Shown here: piece by piece, positions 9,175 through 19,375 of the stretch | Numbering within the stretch: the first letter of the stretch is position 1 | How the letters are laid out: every line of letters begins with the position of its first letter | The notes under the pieces: model-generated | What the model was told of the DNA's origin: nothing | What the model saw: the letters and a program-made list of their open reading frames with translations, nothing else | Database searches by the model: none | Assembly (NCBI RefSeq): GCF_032164335.1 | Contig: NZ_CP134152.1 | Location: forward strand, 3,348,001 to 3,412,000 | Reading direction: 5' to 3' | Length of the DNA stretch: 64,000 bases | Origin: Winslowiella toletana | Lineage (GTDB): Bacteria > Pseudomonadota > Gammaproteobacteria > Enterobacterales > Enterobacteriaceae | Position numbers and translations under genes: made by a program

Positions 9175-10432
9175 TGCCGTTCTCCGTTTCCATCGCTTCC
9201 ATTACCTGTGCCACGGTGTGGAACGATCCGCACACCAGCACAATATCTTGTTGCTGCGCCTGCTGTAACGCTGCCTGCCATGCTTCAACTACGCTGGCAA
9301 AGCTCTGTCCATCCGGCAGACAGGCGATCAGCTGGTCGGCTGTCGCCCCGCGTGGCCCTTCCAGCGGAGCGCAATACCAGTTATCTACCTGCGGCGCTAA
9401 ACAGGCAAGCGTTCCGGCGATATCTTTATCGTGCAGCATACCGACAACCGCATGCACTTTCCCCTGCTTTGGCAATTCAGCCAGTCGGCTGGCCAGATAA
9501 CTGGCAGCATGCGGATTATGAGCAACGTCAAGAATAACGCGCGGCGCGCTGGCCACGGTCTGAAAACGCCCCGGCAGAATGGCTTTGTCCAGCCATTCAC
9601 GGATAATCGCTTCGTCCACCTGCAACGTCGAGGCGCGCAGTGCTGCCAATGCGGTAGCCGCATTCGGCAGCGGCACCTGAGGCAGCGGCAGGCCAGTTAA
9701 ACTGCCGTGGCTGTCGGTAAAGCTCCAGCGGTTACCCTCAAGCTGATAACGCCAGTGACGATCGCGCTGTAACAGCGTTGCACCCAGTGCATCCGCCACT
9801 GCGGCGATCGACTGCGGCATATCCGGTTCACCAACCACCGCTGGTTTGGCACCACGAAACACGCCCGCTTTTTCGCGACCAATACTTTCGCGATCCGGGC
9901 CGAGCCAGTCGGTATGATCAAGCGCAATACTGGTAATGACTGCCACATCAGCATCGACAATATTGGTGGCATCAAGACGTCCACCAAGGCCAACTTCCAG
10001 AATCACCACATCAACCGCCGCCTGCTTAAACAACATCAGCGCCGACAGCGTGCCGTACTCAAAATAGGTCAGCGATGTCTCACCGCGCCCGGCTTCAATC
10101 GCGGCAAAACTGGCGGTATGAGCAGACTCCTCCAGTTCGGCTCCCTGAATACGCACGCGCTCGGTGTAACGTATCAGATGCGGGGAACTGTAGACGCCAA
10201 CCCGATAGCCCGCTGCCATCAGCAGCGTTTCCAGCGTACGGCAGGTGGTGCCCTTACCGTTAGTCCCGGCGACGGTAAACACCGTTGGCGCGGGTGTTAA
10301 CAGATCAAGGTGGTCAGCAACGCGCCGGATACGATCCAGCCCGAGTTCGATAGCCTGAGAATGTAAATGCTCAAGATAGTGAAGCCACGTGGCCAAAGGC
10401 GACGTGGCTTGAGGAAGGTGAAGATTATCCAT
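9164..10432 (-). CDS. folC: Dihydrofolate synthase / folylpolyglutamate synthase FolC
   Basis: 422-aa bifunctional ligase that adds glutamate to dihydropteroate and extends the folate polyglutamate tail, using ATP. The Mur-ligase-type P-loop VAGTNGKGTT lies near residues 53-63, and the second-domain motif ILDVAHNPHA near residue 300. Same length as E. coli FolC. It sits between accD and dedD, as in E. coli, and its 3' end overlaps dedD. Confidence 0.95.
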   Translation of the reverse strand: MDNLHLPQATSPLATWLHYLEHLHSQAIELGLDRIRRVADHLDLLTPAPTVFTVAGTNGKGTTCRTLETLLMAAGYRVGVYSSPHLIRYTERVRIQGAELEESAHTASFAAIEAGRGETSLTYFEYGTLSALMLFKQAAVDVVILEVGLGGRLDATNIVDADVAVITSIALDHTDWLGPDRESIGREKAGVFRGAKPAVVGEPDMPQSIAAVADALGATLLQRDRHWRYQLEGNRWSFTDSHGSLTGLPLPQVPLPNAATALAALRASTLQVDEAIIREWLDKAILPGRFQTVASAPRVILDVAHNPHAASYLASRLAELPKQGKVHAVVGMLHDKDIAGTLACLAPQVDNWYCAPLEGPRGATADQLIACLPDGQSFASVVEAWQAALQQAQQQDIVLVCGSFHTVAQVMEAMETENGSGK

Positions 10433-10465
10433 GTGTCCCGTTCACAACGTTACGGTTCATTGGTG

Positions 10466-10505
10466 AAAGGTACAGCATTGCCGTATCGACAGTGGCTGTA
10501 CCTTT
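10466..10505 (-). promoter_or_regulatory. Long-stem hairpin between accD and folC
   Basis: Perfect 11-bp inverted repeat AAAGGTACAGC/GCTGTACCTTT with an 18-base loop, starting 10 bases after the accD stop. No T-tract follows, so it may be a partial terminator or message-stabilising hairpin separating accD from folC. Confidence 0.5.
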
Positions 10506-10515
10506 CCATCATCTG

Positions 10516-11427
10516 TCAGGCCTCAGGGGTCTGGGAAGGTGCTTCAGCAGCAATCTCTTCCGCTTCCGGCTGCGGCGCTGGCAGGTTCATCAGTTTGGCG
10601 AGGATACTGGCCAGTTTCAGACGCATTTCCGGACGGCGAACGATCATATCAATCGCGCCTTTCTCGATCAGGAATTCACTGCGCTGGAAACCCGGCGGCA
10701 GTTTTTCACGTACCGTCTGCTCAATAACACGCGGACCGGCAAAACCGATCAGAGCTTTTGGCTCGGCGATGTTCAGATCGCCCAGCATTGCAAAGCTGGC
10801 GGAAACACCACCCATAGTTGGGTCAGTCAGCACCGAAATATACGGCAGACCGCGTTCCTGCATTTTCGCCAGCGCTGCGCTGGTTTTCGCCATCTGCATC
10901 AGCGACTGCAATGCTTCCTGCATACGCGCACCGCCACTGGCCGAGAAACAGATCATCGGGCAGTTATCTTCCAGCGCCTGCTCGACCGCACGGACAAAAC
11001 GCGCGCCGACCACGGAACCCATTGAGCCGCCCATAAAGGAGAACTCAAACGCCGCAGCAACAACCGGTGCGCCATGCAGCGTACCTTTCATCACGATCAG
11101 TGCGTCTTTCTCGCCGGTATCTTTCTGTGCAGCTACCAGACGATCTTTATATTTTTTTGAATCCCGGAACTTGAGCAGATCTTTTGGCTCCAGTTCGCTA
11201 CCCAGTTCAACCAGCGAGCCTTCGTCTAACAGGCTGTGCAGGCGGTCACGTCCATGCATACGCATGTGGTGATCGCATTTCGGGCAGACTTCCAGATTGC
11301 GTTCCAGCTCGGCGCGGTAGAGAACCTGACCACAGCTATCACACTTTGTCCAAACCCCTTCAGGAATACTAGCCTTGCGCGAAGGGGTGATGGTGCTCTT
11401 GTTGAGAATTCGTTCAATCCAGCTCAT
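10516..11427 (-). CDS. accD: Acetyl-CoA carboxylase carboxyltransferase beta subunit AccD
   Basis: 303-aa beta subunit of carboxyltransferase, which with AccA moves CO2 from carboxybiotin to acetyl-CoA, the first step of fatty-acid synthesis. The N-terminal zinc ribbon is visible as Cys29-x2-Cys32 and Cys48-x2-Cys51. The crotonase-like fold follows ([37 protein letters not shown]). The last 20 residues are acidic and Ala/Pro rich, as in relatives. Confidence 0.96.
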   Translation of the reverse strand: MSWIERILNKSTITPSRKASIPEGVWTKCDSCGQVLYRAELERNLEVCPKCDHHMRMHGRDRLHSLLDEGSLVELGSELEPKDLLKFRDSKKYKDRLVAAQKDTGEKDALIVMKGTLHGAPVVAAAFEFSFMGGSMGSVVGARFVRAVEQALEDNCPMICFSASGGARMQEALQSLMQMAKTSAALAKMQERGLPYISVLTDPTMGGVSASFAMLGDLNIAEPKALIGFAGPRVIEQTVREKLPPGFQRSEFLIEKGAIDMIVRRPEMRLKLASILAKLMNLPAPQPEAEEIAAEAPSQTPEA

Positions 11428-11591
11428 TGATGACCTTTCTGTTTGAACCTGGTGAAACCAGTTTTCTTGTTGCTGCTGAAAGCGACTTCAGCAGGCCGTA
11501 AATGTCGCTCATTAAACCATAACCTTCCGGCGCTGTGGATAGAAATCTGGTCCGTCCGGCTGGGTTATGGCGTTTTTAGCCTTCGAAATGG

Positions 11592-12251
11592 CTATTGTTT
11601 CTGCTGTCGCGCGGCGCGGCGATGGCGCCACACCTCAATTACACCCGGCAGAATTGATACCACAATAATTGCTACGATCAGCAATTTGAGGTTCTCCTGC
11701 ACTATCGGTAAGTCACCAAACAGATAGCCAGCATAGGAGAATAGCAGCACCCAAATCAGCGCGCCGCTGACGTTATAAAACGCAAAGTGACGGTAAGACA
11801 TATGGCCCATACCGGCCACAAAAGGCGCGAATGTGCGGACAATAGGCACGAAACGCGCCAAAATAATGGTTTTACCGCCGTGACGCTCATAAAACGCATG
11901 GGTTTTATCGAGATAGCTGCGACGGAAAATTTTGGAGTTCGGATTACTGAATAATCGTTCTCCAAACAGCCTTCCGATAGTGTAATTCACTGCATCACCC
12001 AGAATCGCTGCAATCACCAGCAGAGTCACCATCAGGTGAACATTAAGATCGTTACCTGGCAGTGCGGCCAGCGCGCCAGCAACGAACAGCAGTGAATCGC
12101 CAGGCAGGAACGGCGTGACCACTAATCCGGTTTCGCAGAACAGGATCAAAAACAGAATGGCGTAAATCCAGATGCCATACTGCGCCACCAACTCCGCCAG
12201 GTGAACATCAATATGCAGAATAAAATCGATGACAAAACGAATAAGATCCAT
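11592..12251 (-). CDS. dedA: DedA family inner-membrane protein
   Basis: 219-aa multi-pass membrane protein, close to E. coli DedA throughout. The family motif [17 protein letters not shown] lies near residues 48-64, and [20 protein letters not shown] near 125-144. DedA proteins are half-transporter-like and are linked to undecaprenyl phosphate/lipid recycling and membrane-potential maintenance; the exact role of this member is not settled. Gene neighbours truA and accD are those of E. coli. Confidence 0.94.
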   Translation of the reverse strand: MDLIRFVIDFILHIDVHLAELVAQYGIWIYAILFLILFCETGLVVTPFLPGDSLLFVAGALAALPGNDLNVHLMVTLLVIAAILGDAVNYTIGRLFGERLFSNPNSKIFRRSYLDKTHAFYERHGGKTIILARFVPIVRTFAPFVAGMGHMSYRHFAFYNVSGALIWVLLFSYAGYLFGDLPIVQENLKLLIVAIIVVSILPGVIEVWRHRRAARQQKQ

Positions 12252-12281
12252 AGTTCTCTCTTAAAATCCTTCGGCCCGGTA

Positions 12282-13103
12282 TTAATCCTCGAGGAACAAC
12301 GGTCCCATCGGTGGACGTGGTAATGCAAAATGCTGCGGATAATCGACCGCCACCAGATACAGCCCTTCAGCTTTCGCTGTGGCTGCCGCCAGAGTACGAT
12401 CTTTCGCCGCCAGCAATTCGGCCATCCAGCCTTCATGCTGATTGCCGCAGCCTATTTCCATCAGGCTACCGACAATATTACGCACCATATGATGAACAAA
12501 AGCGTTCGCTTTGATATCCACCACAATATAGCTGCCGTGACGACTGACATTCAGATGCATCACGTTACGCCATGGCGTACGTGACTGACACTGCACGGCG
12601 CGAAACGAGGTAAAGTCGTTTTCACCAATCAGACACTGCCCGGCACGCTGCATTTTTTCCGCATCCAGCGGATGGTAAAAATGGGTGACGCCGCCGCCTA
12701 AAATCGCCGGACGCAGCCGTTGATTATAAATAACATAACGATAACGCCGTGCGGTGGCGCTGAAGCGGGCATGAAACTCATCCGGCACTTGCTTGACCCA
12801 ACGCACCGCGATATCAGCCGGCAGATTGGCGTTAGCGCCCAGCGTCCAGGCGGCGTCTTTGCGCTGCGAAGTGGTTTCGAAATGCACCACCTGGCCGGTG
12901 CCGTGCACGCCAGCATCGGTTCGTCCGGCGCAAAACACATTTACCGGCTGGTTGGCAACTTTTGACAGCGCCTGCTCCAGCCGCGCCTGAACGCTGCGCA
13001 CTTCCTGCTGACGCTGCCAGCCGTAATAACGGCTGCCATCATATTCCACACCGAGCGCCAGCTTAATGGTGCTGGCTTCGGCTGGTAACGCCCCCTCAGA
13101 CAT
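12282..13103 (-). CDS. truA: tRNA pseudouridine(38-40) synthase TruA
   Basis: 273-aa enzyme that makes pseudouridine at positions 38-40 of the tRNA anticodon stem-loop. The catalytic Asp is in [11 protein letters not shown] (Asp63). [19 protein letters not shown] and the C-terminal [13 protein letters not shown] are family signatures. Its start overlaps the usg stop by one base, implying coupled translation. Confidence 0.95.
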   Translation of the reverse strand: MSEGALPAEASTIKLALGVEYDGSRYYGWQRQQEVRSVQARLEQALSKVANQPVNVFCAGRTDAGVHGTGQVVHFETTSQRKDAAWTLGANANLPADIAVRWVKQVPDEFHARFSATARRYRYVIYNQRLRPAILGGGVTHFYHPLDAEKMQRAGQCLIGENDFTSFRAVQCQSRTPWRNVMHLNVSRHGSYIVVDIKANAFVHHMVRNIVGSLMEIGCGNQHEGWMAELLAAKDRTLAAATAKAEGLYLVAVDYPQHFALPRPPMGPLFLED

Positions 13104-14113
13104 CAGTACAGATACTCCTGCACCAGTTTCTCCGCGGTTTTAACTGCCATCAGAGCACCGCCGAAGCGGATGTTATCAGCTACCGACCAGAACTGCAGCA
13201 GCTCAGGCACGCCATAATCATTACGCAGGCAACCTACGCTGAGCTGGACATTGCCGGAGGCGTCACCCACCTGCGTCGGATAGTCATCTTCCTCAGACAG
13301 CAGAATATCATCGGCACGCGCCAGTTCATCACGCGCTTCTTCCGCTGACAGCGGACGCAAACCTTCAACATGCACGATTTGCGCATTGCCGTAAAACACC
13401 GGAGACTGCACGCAGCTGACGGCAATCGGTAAGCCTTCATCCTGCAGTACTTTACGCACCTGATCGACCAAGCGACGCTCCTGCGCCACGCTGCCTTCGC
13501 TGTCAGCCAGCAATGGCAACATATTAAATGCCAGCTGACGGCCAAAATAGTGCTCTTCCGCCGGAATGCCGTTCAGTAACCGCGCGCTTTCACCAGCCAG
13601 TGAGTCCACTGCGGCTTTGCCGTATGAAGAGGCAGACAGCAGATTAGTCACCTGCAGACGGCTAAGGCCAGCCTGCTCTACCAGCGGTTTAATCGCACAC
13701 AGTAGCTGGCTGGTCAGACTGTCAGCCACGCTAATGATATTGCGATTGCGGTAATCGGCCAGTACCTGTGGATTGACATCTGCCACCACTAACGGCACAT
13801 CGGGCTCCAGAGCAAACAGATCGCTGCTGTCGATCACCAGGCAACCAGCACTGGCAGCCTCTTCGGCATAACGTGCTGAAGCCTCACGACCCGCGACGAA
13901 AAACGCCAGCTGCGCCTGTGACCAGTCGAAATCGCTGGCATCTTTAACTATCTGTGTCTTGCCCTCGAAGCGCATGTTTTCACCGGCACTGCGTTCGCTG
14001 GCCAGCAAATATAACTCACCAACCGGGAACTGGCGTTCCGCCAGTAATTCCAGTAAAGCGTTCCCTACTGCGCCTGTCGCGCCCAAAAGCGCAATATTCC
14101 AGCCGTCAGACAT
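13103..14113 (-). CDS. usg: Usg, aspartate-semialdehyde dehydrogenase-like protein
   Basis: 336-aa paralogue of aspartate-semialdehyde dehydrogenase. The NADP-binding motif [17 protein letters not shown] (about residues 8-24) is intact. Aligning by eye with the active-site NPNCST motif puts Ser132 ([10 protein letters not shown]) where the enzyme has its catalytic Cys, so it is unlikely to be an ordinary Asd; E. coli Usg has the same change. Function is unknown. Gene lies between pdxB and truA, as in E. coli. Confidence 0.9.
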   Translation of the reverse strand: MSDGWNIALLGATGAVGNALLELLAERQFPVGELYLLASERSAGENMRFEGKTQIVKDASDFDWSQAQLAFFVAGREASARYAEEAASAGCLVIDSSDLFALEPDVPLVVADVNPQVLADYRNRNIISVADSLTSQLLCAIKPLVEQAGLSRLQVTNLLSASSYGKAAVDSLAGESARLLNGIPAEEHYFGRQLAFNMLPLLADSEGSVAQERRLVDQVRKVLQDEGLPIAVSCVQSPVFYGNAQIVHVEGLRPLSAEEARDELARADDILLSEEDDYPTQVGDASGNVQLSVGCLRNDYGVPELLQFWSVADNIRFGGALMAVKTAEKLVQEYLY

Positions 14114-14204
14114 GTTGGTTTACTCCAGAAAATGACTCAAAAATCGACGGCGGTAATGACACCGCCATAACGAACAGTACAAATTTTGACAGCGGCAACG
14201 CTTT

Positions 14205-15344
14205 CTATCCGCGAAGCTGCTGATAAACGGCATTAAAGCCCAGCTTATTCAGTAATTCGGCAGCTTCGGCGTTATCGCACTGCACGTGCAATGACGACCA
14301 TTCGCGTCGCTCCTGATAATTCTTGCGCAGGCGATCAAATTCACCGGCGATGGCGGCAACATGACGCAGCGGGGCGTCATCGCGGCGCACATCATACACC
14401 AGATGCACTAAACGTTTCAGCGTTGGCTGATCTAACGGACCGTGCAGCGTAATTCGGCCAAATTCCGGTGCCGGCAGCAGAGTGTCCAGCGCCACCTGCT
14501 GGGCCTGACCAATAAACTGTGTCCAGGCTTCAAACACCTGAGTCGTGCCACGCGCTTTGCCTTCGAGGGTATAACCGGCGATATGGGCGGTGCCGATGTC
14601 CACTTTATCCAGCAGCGGCAGCGACAGTTCCGGTTCCGGCTCCCAGACATCCAGCACCACGCTGAGATCGTCGCGCTGGTTCAGCACCTCGAGCAGTGCA
14701 GCATTGTCCACCACCGCACCGCGACAGGCGTTAATCAGAATGCTGTTGGATTTCAGCGCCCGCAGCAGCGCCGCATCGGCAAGGTGCAGGGTTTTATATG
14801 CACCGTCTTTAAACAACGGCGTATGGAAAGTGAGGATATCAGCCTCGGCGACCAGTTTTTCCAGCGGATGAAACTCGCCTTCATCACCGCGATCGGCACG
14901 CGGCGGATCGCACAGCAGCGTGCGGATCCCCAGCGCTTCCAGCCGCGCCTGCAGGCGAGCGCCGACGTTACCGACACCGACAATACCCACGGTGCGATCG
15001 GTTAACTGAAAGCCATCACGCTCCGCCAGCAGCAGCAGCGCAGAAAACACATATTCCACTACCGCAATCGCGTTGCAGCCAGGCGCTGCTGAAAAGCCGA
15101 TACCCTGCGCCGCAAGAAAATCTTCATCAATATGGTCGGTGCCTGCGGTGGCGGTGCCAACAAATTTCACCGGCTTGCCGTTTAGCAATTCGGCATTCAC
15201 TTTGGTTACTGAACGCACCATCAAACCATCGGCATCACTCAGTTGCGCTTCGGGAATCGGACGTCCCGGCACCGCCACCACATCGCCGGTACGGCTGAAC
15301 AGTTCGCGGGCATAGGGCATATTTTCATCAACGAGGATTTTCAC
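14205..15344 (-). CDS. pdxB: 4-phosphoerythronate dehydrogenase PdxB
   Basis: 379-aa NAD-dependent D-2-hydroxyacid dehydrogenase that oxidises 4-phosphoerythronate in the DXP-dependent pyridoxal phosphate pathway. Seen: N-terminal [19 protein letters not shown]-binding [20 protein letters not shown] (about 119-138), [14 protein letters not shown], and a C-terminal PdxB-specific dimerisation region. Closing residues [13 protein letters not shown]. First gene of the pdxB-usg-truA-dedA run. Confidence 0.95.
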   Translation of the reverse strand: MKILVDENMPYARELFSRTGDVVAVPGRPIPEAQLSDADGLMVRSVTKVNAELLNGKPVKFVGTATAGTDHIDEDFLAAQGIGFSAAPGCNAIAVVEYVFSALLLLAERDGFQLTDRTVGIVGVGNVGARLQARLEALGIRTLLCDPPRADRGDEGEFHPLEKLVAEADILTFHTPLFKDGAYKTLHLADAALLRALKSNSILINACRGAVVDNAALLEVLNQRDDLSVVLDVWEPEPELSLPLLDKVDIGTAHIAGYTLEGKARGTTQVFEAWTQFIGQAQQVALDTLLPAPEFGRITLHGPLDQPTLKRLVHLVYDVRRDDAPLRHVAAIAGEFDRLRKNYQERREWSSLHVQCDNAEAAELLNKLGFNAVYQQLRG

Positions 15345-15424
15345 AGATCGTTTCCTGCATCAGCACAGTGAGGGCCAACATTCTGCCATAATGTCGCCCT
15401 GCGGTGTAGCATTGTGGCGTACCG

Positions 15425-16204
15425 TTATCCCGCCCGCTGTCGATAGCGCTCCGGCGTCATACCGCTCTGCTGCTGAAACATCACAATCAGCGCTGAAGCG
15501 GAACTGTAGCCCACATCCAGCGCCACATTTTGCACCGACATCCCCTGCTCCAGCTTCGAGATGGCGTGCAGAAAGCGTAAGCGCTGCCGCCATTCGCTGA
15601 ACGACATCCCGAGCAGCGCCTGGCAACGGCGCGACAGCGTGCGCTCGGTGGTGTAGACCCGCTGCGCCCACTGCGCCAGCGTGGTGTTATCGGCCGGATT
15701 GTGCTCCAGCGCCTGCAGAATCGGCGTCAGGTATTTATCCTGCGAGCTGGGCAAATAGCTCTCCTGCTCCTGCGCTGTTGACAGCTGATCGAGCAGCACT
15801 TCGCACAGGCGAATATCCGCCGGCCGTTCCGCCACCAGCAGCTGACGCTCCGCGCAGTCATCAATAATCGCTTTAACAATTGGCCCGACTTTCAGCAGGC
15901 AGGCTTTGTCCGGCAGGCCGTGACACAGGCTGGCGGCAATATTAAAGGTACGGAAATTGGCCTGTTTATTGTTGTAACTGGCGTGCAGTTTCCCCGGTGG
16001 AATCCAGATGGGAAATTCGGCTGGCGTCAGCAAGCGCTGGCCTTCGACATTCATCTCCAGCACGTTGCATTTAACGAAAATCACCTGCCCCCAGCTGTGC
16101 GCATGCGGCAGATATTCAGTGCGTGCGTTGGCCTGTTCGTAACGAAAGAAAAAGCGCGCATCTCTGGCATGTTCAGGCGCATGATAAGTCAGCTGCTGAG
16201 TCAT
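15425..16204 (-). CDS. AraC-family transcriptional regulator
   Basis: 259-aa regulator with an N-terminal cupin-like sensor region (HAHSWGQVIFVKCNVLEMNV, about residues 34-53, then PIWIPPGKLHASYN) and a C-terminal AraC double helix-turn-helix (TTLAQWAQRVYTTERTLSRR and NVALDVGYSSASALIVMFQQ). It resembles the NimR/YeaM type. It is divergent from an EamA exporter with a 97-base shared control region, so it most likely regulates that exporter; the inducer is unknown. Confidence 0.85.
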   Translation of the reverse strand: MTQQLTYHAPEHARDARFFFRYEQANARTEYLPHAHSWGQVIFVKCNVLEMNVEGQRLLTPAEFPIWIPPGKLHASYNNKQANFRTFNIAASLCHGLPDKACLLKVGPIVKAIIDDCAERQLLVAERPADIRLCEVLLDQLSTAQEQESYLPSSQDKYLTPILQALEHNPADNTTLAQWAQRVYTTERTLSRRCQALLGMSFSEWRQRLRFLHAISKLEQGMSVQNVALDVGYSSASALIVMFQQQSGMTPERYRQRAG

Positions 16205-16226
16205 TCTGTCCGGTCCGCGATTAATT

Positions 16227-16262
16227 TTGTCTGATTTTAACTATCTCAATGAAAACCGACAA
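16227..16262. promoter_or_regulatory. Inverted repeat in AraC/EamA control region
   Basis: TTGTCTGATTTT (16227-16238) faces AAAACCGACAA (16252-16262): imperfect inverted arms with a 13-base centre, midway between the divergent starts. A candidate operator for the AraC-type regulator. Confidence 0.4.
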
Positions 16263-16301
16263 GCGTACACTGCTGCGATAATTGAATGACTGAGACACGC
16301 T

Positions 16302-17201
16302 ATGAATTTCCTGTTTCCCCTGTTCGCGGTATTGATCTGGTCGATCAATGCCATCGTCAGCAAGTTGTCAGCCGACGCCATCGATCCGGCGGCGATTTCG
16401 TTTTATCGCTGGCTACTGGCGCTGATCGCGTTGACGCCATTTGTGTTGCCGGGTGCCTGGCGCAACCGTCGACAGATAGCCGCACAGTGGTGGAAACTAT
16501 TAATTCTTGGCTTGCTGGGCATGGTGCTGTATCAGAGCCTCGCCTACTATGCTGCGCACAGCGTGACAGCGCTGTTTATGGGGATTCTTAATGCGTTGAT
16601 CCCGCTGCTGACGGTGCTGATTAGCCTGGTGGTGCTGCGACTGGCCCCGACCCTCGGCATTCTGCTGGGCAGTATTTTGTCGTTTGCTGGCCTGGTGTGG
16701 CTGGTCAGCCAGGGCAATCCACAGCAGTTGCTGATGCATGGGCTGGGCAAAGGCGAACTGATGATGTTTGCCGCTTCTACTTCCTATGCGCTTTACGGCG
16801 TGCTGACCAAACGCTGGGCGATTCCGCTGCCCAACTGGCAGAGCCTGTATGTACAGATAGTGTTTGGCGTGCTGCTGCTGACGCCAGGCTTCCTGGCCGC
16901 GCCTGAGGTGTCACTGAATCTGCACAATATTCCGCTGGTGCTGTTCGCCGGAATTCCGGCTTCGATCATCGCGCCATTCCTGTGGATCCAGGGAGTCCAG
17001 CGTATGGGCGCCAATACCGCCACCATCTTTATGAACCTCGCACCGATCTTTACCGCCATTATCGCCGTGCTGTTTCTCCATGAGTCGCTGCACAGTTATC
17101 ACTTTATTGGCGGCGGCGTTACTCTGTTCGGCGTATTGCTGGCGCAGCGCCTGCGCACGCCATTAACCCGCAGAAAACCGCTGGCTACCCCGCCCGCCTG
17201 A
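16302..17201 (+). CDS. EamA/DMT-family exporter
   Basis: 299-aa drug/metabolite transporter with about ten hydrophobic helices arranged as two EamA repeats (roughly residues 1-135 and 150-285). Typical elements: FAVLIWSINAIVSKL near the N-terminus, LYQSLAYYAAHSVTALFMGI, and the second-repeat ANTATIFMNLAPIFTAIIAV. Substrate unknown; relatives export amino acids and related metabolites. Its 3' end overlaps the converging sensor-kinase gene by 17 bases with no visible terminator. Confidence 0.87.
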   Translation: MNFLFPLFAVLIWSINAIVSKLSADAIDPAAISFYRWLLALIALTPFVLPGAWRNRRQIAAQWWKLLILGLLGMVLYQSLAYYAAHSVTALFMGILNALIPLLTVLISLVVLRLAPTLGILLGSILSFAGLVWLVSQGNPQQLLMHGLGKGELMMFAASTSYALYGVLTKRWAIPLPNWQSLYVQIVFGVLLLTPGFLAAPEVSLNLHNIPLVLFAGIPASIIAPFLWIQGVQRMGANTATIFMNLAPIFTAIIAVLFLHESLHSYHFIGGGVTLFGVLLAQRLRTPLTRRKPLATPPA

Positions 17202-18591
17202 CCAGCGGCAGGCAGTTAAACCGGATACGCACCAGCAGCCCGCCCAGTGACGGGCTGCGGAGCAGTTCAGCATCGGTGTAATGCCAAGCGGTAATATCTT
17301 TAACCAGCGCCAGCCCGAGTCCGGCACCGGACTGGCCGCCGGTACTCTCCAGCCGCTGAAATGGCAACATCGCCTGTTGCCGCTCTGATTCCGCAATACC
17401 CGGCCCACTGTCCTCGATTTCCAGCAGGCCATTGCGCAGTCGTGCGGTTACCACGCCCCCCTGCGGACTGTATTTAATGGCGTTATCCAATAAATTGGCG
17501 CACAGCTCTGCCAGCAGTAGCGAATCACCCATTACGTCGCAGTGCTCATCGCCCTCATAGCCTAAGTCGATGCTTTTACTTCTTGCCTGCGAGTAGCGTG
17601 TCAGACAAGCCTCGCGCACCCGTTCGGCCAGATCAACGCGCTGAAAGGCGTTCTCATCGCCGTGCCGCCCTTTGATACGCGACAACTGTAATAAGCGATC
17701 GGTCAGCCGAATAGTGTCATCCAGCGTGCTGCGCATCCCCTGCAAACTCTCCTGCCAGATTTCCGGCCGTGGGCTGCTTAACGCCAGCGATACCTGGGTT
17801 TTCAGAATGGTCAGCGGCGTGCGCAGCTGGTGTGATACATCGCCGCTGAATCGTTCCTGACGCGCCAGAAGATCGCGCAGTCGCGCGAGATAGCGATTAA
17901 ATGCGGCAATCAGCGGCTGCATTTCCGACCACGGCATCACCGACGGTAGCGGCGACAGTTCGCCCGGCTCACGACGCGACATAATCCGTGATAAGCGGCG
18001 CAGCGGACGCAGCACCTTTCGTAGCATCAGCCCCACCAGTAGCAAAGTAATCAGCACCAGCGCGCCCTGACTCCAGATGGCGGTACGCAGCAGCCCGGCG
18101 GCAAACTGCTGGCGTGAAGTCAACGTTTCCGCCACCAGAATCAGCGCCATACCGCCAACCCCCTCTTCGCTGACCGGCTGCCACAGCGCGGCAATACGAA
18201 TCGGCGCCTGGTGATATTCGGCGTCATAGAAGTAAACCAGCGCCGGATAGTGAGTGGACATCCGAACATCCGGCGGAATAGCGGGCAGATCGTCATAGCC
18301 GGACAGCGTTTTACCGGCCGGTGAAATCACCTGATAGAACAGCTGATCCTGCATATTGCGCTCGAAGCTGTCGAGCACCACCCAGGGAACATCCACTTCC
18401 AGATGACCATCCCGCACTGCCAGCCGCTCTGCCACGGTGCGCGCCGAAGCCAGCAGTGAGCGGTCATAGGCCTGCGTTGCCGCCTGCGAGGCGCTTTTAT
18501 AGTGAGTATACACTGATAAGCCCCACAGCAGTAACAGCGGGAGCCCCAGCCACAGCAGCAGTTCGCCGCGTAATGAATGAATCAGGCGCAC
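17185..18591 (-). CDS. Sensor histidine kinase, TctE-like
   Basis: About 468-aa inner-membrane sensor kinase. Transmembrane helix at the N-terminus, periplasmic sensor region (TctE N-terminal type, about 38-170), second helix about 176-194, HAMP-like stretch, phospho-acceptor His257 in DVSHQLRTPL, and an ATPase domain (NLLDNAIKYSPQGG, GAGLGLALVKDI). I prefer the GTG at 18591, which has GGAG eight bases before it; a GTG at 18600 is also possible. It overlaps the response-regulator gene. By context it senses tricarboxylates for the adjoining tctCBA genes. Confidence 0.85.
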   Translation of the reverse strand: MRLIHSLRGELLLWLGLPLLLLWGLSVYTHYKSASQAATQAYDRSLLASARTVAERLAVRDGHLEVDVPWVVLDSFERNMQDQLFYQVISPAGKTLSGYDDLPAIPPDVRMSTHYPALVYFYDAEYHQAPIRIAALWQPVSEEGVGGMALILVAETLTSRQQFAAGLLRTAIWSQGALVLITLLLVGLMLRKVLRPLRRLSRIMSRREPGELSPLPSVMPWSEMQPLIAAFNRYLARLRDLLARQERFSGDVSHQLRTPLTILKTQVSLALSSPRPEIWQESLQGMRSTLDDTIRLTDRLLQLSRIKGRHGDENAFQRVDLAERVREACLTRYSQARSKSIDLGYEGDEHCDVMGDSLLLAELCANLLDNAIKYSPQGGVVTARLRNGLLEIEDSGPGIAESERQQAMLPFQRLESTGGQSGAGLGLALVKDITAWHYTDAELLRSPSLGGLLVRIRFNCLPLVRRAG

Positions 18592-19253
18592 GGCTGGCAC
18601 TCCAGGCTGTAGCCAAGCCCACGCAGCGTGACGATGGATACATTGCTACCGGAGAGTTTTTTTCGCACCCGGTGCACATACAGCTCAATACTTTCCGGGC
18701 TGGCTTCATCAGCAAGGGTAAAAGTTTGTTCATACAGCTGCTGACGCGAAACCGGCCGGCCACGGCGCTGCATTAGCGTCGTCAGCACGCTCGATTCACG
18801 CGGCGTCAGCGCCAGCGGTTTTTCCTGCAACACAAAGAAACCTTCGTCATGCAAAACCAGCTCACCAAACACTTGCGCTGACTCATGATGGCCCTGGCTG
18901 CGACGCAGCAGCGCACGGATGCGCGCCTCAAGCTCTTCCAGCTCAAAAGGTTTGGTCAGATAGTCATCCGCTCCCTGATTCAGCCCCCGCACCCGATCCG
19001 CCAGTTCCACCCGGGCGGTCAGCAACAGTACCGGCAGGCTCTGCCCGCGCTTACGCATACGCGCTAACAACTCCAGCCCATTAAGGCGCGGCAATGAAAC
19101 ATCCAACACCACCAGCGCATATTGCTCGGTTTGCAGTAGCTGATCGGCTGCCAGACCATCAGCGACCCAGTCGACGGCAAACCCCGCATGGGTCAGCGCC
19201 TTTCGCAACCAGCATGCCAGCTCCGCCGTATCTTCAACCAGTAAGAGACGCAT
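18582..19253 (-). CDS. tctD: OmpR-type response regulator, TctD-like
   Basis: 223-aa regulator. Receiver domain with acidic pocket (LVEDTA) and phospho-acceptor Asp51 (LVVLDVSLPRLNG), conserved Thr and Lys in LLTARVE and LTKPFELEE; C-terminal winged helix ending RVRKKLSGSNVSIVTLRGLGYSLE. Divergent from tctC, with a phased direct repeat between the genes. Known TctD/TctE systems activate citrate/tricarboxylate uptake. The call rests on family type and neighbours. Confidence 0.87.
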   Translation of the reverse strand: MRLLLVEDTAELACWLRKALTHAGFAVDWVADGLAADQLLQTEQYALVVLDVSLPRLNGLELLARMRKRGQSLPVLLLTARVELADRVRGLNQGADDYLTKPFELEELEARIRALLRRSQGHHESAQVFGELVLHDEGFFVLQEKPLALTPRESSVLTTLMQRRGRPVSRQQLYEQTFTLADEASPESIELYVHRVRKKLSGSNVSIVTLRGLGYSLECQPCA

Positions 19254-19281
19254 ATCACATCCTGTTGTTTTTTTCCGTCCG

Positions 19282-19313
19282 ATGAAAGGTAAATGAAAGG
19301 TTAATGTTTTAAC
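19282..19313. promoter_or_regulatory. 11-bp-phased direct repeats, probable TctD-binding site
   Basis: ATGAAAGGTA (19282) and ATGAAAGGTT (19293) are 11 bases apart, with a weaker ATG-starting third copy at 19304. OmpR-type regulators bind tandem direct repeats with this spacing. It lies in the divergent tctD/tctC gap, 63-94 bases before the tctC ATG. Confidence 0.6.
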
Positions 19314-19375
19314 AATTCAGCAACCCCGAAAACTCGGTAAGGTTCACACTCTGGAAGAATTAATTGGAGCAGCTG

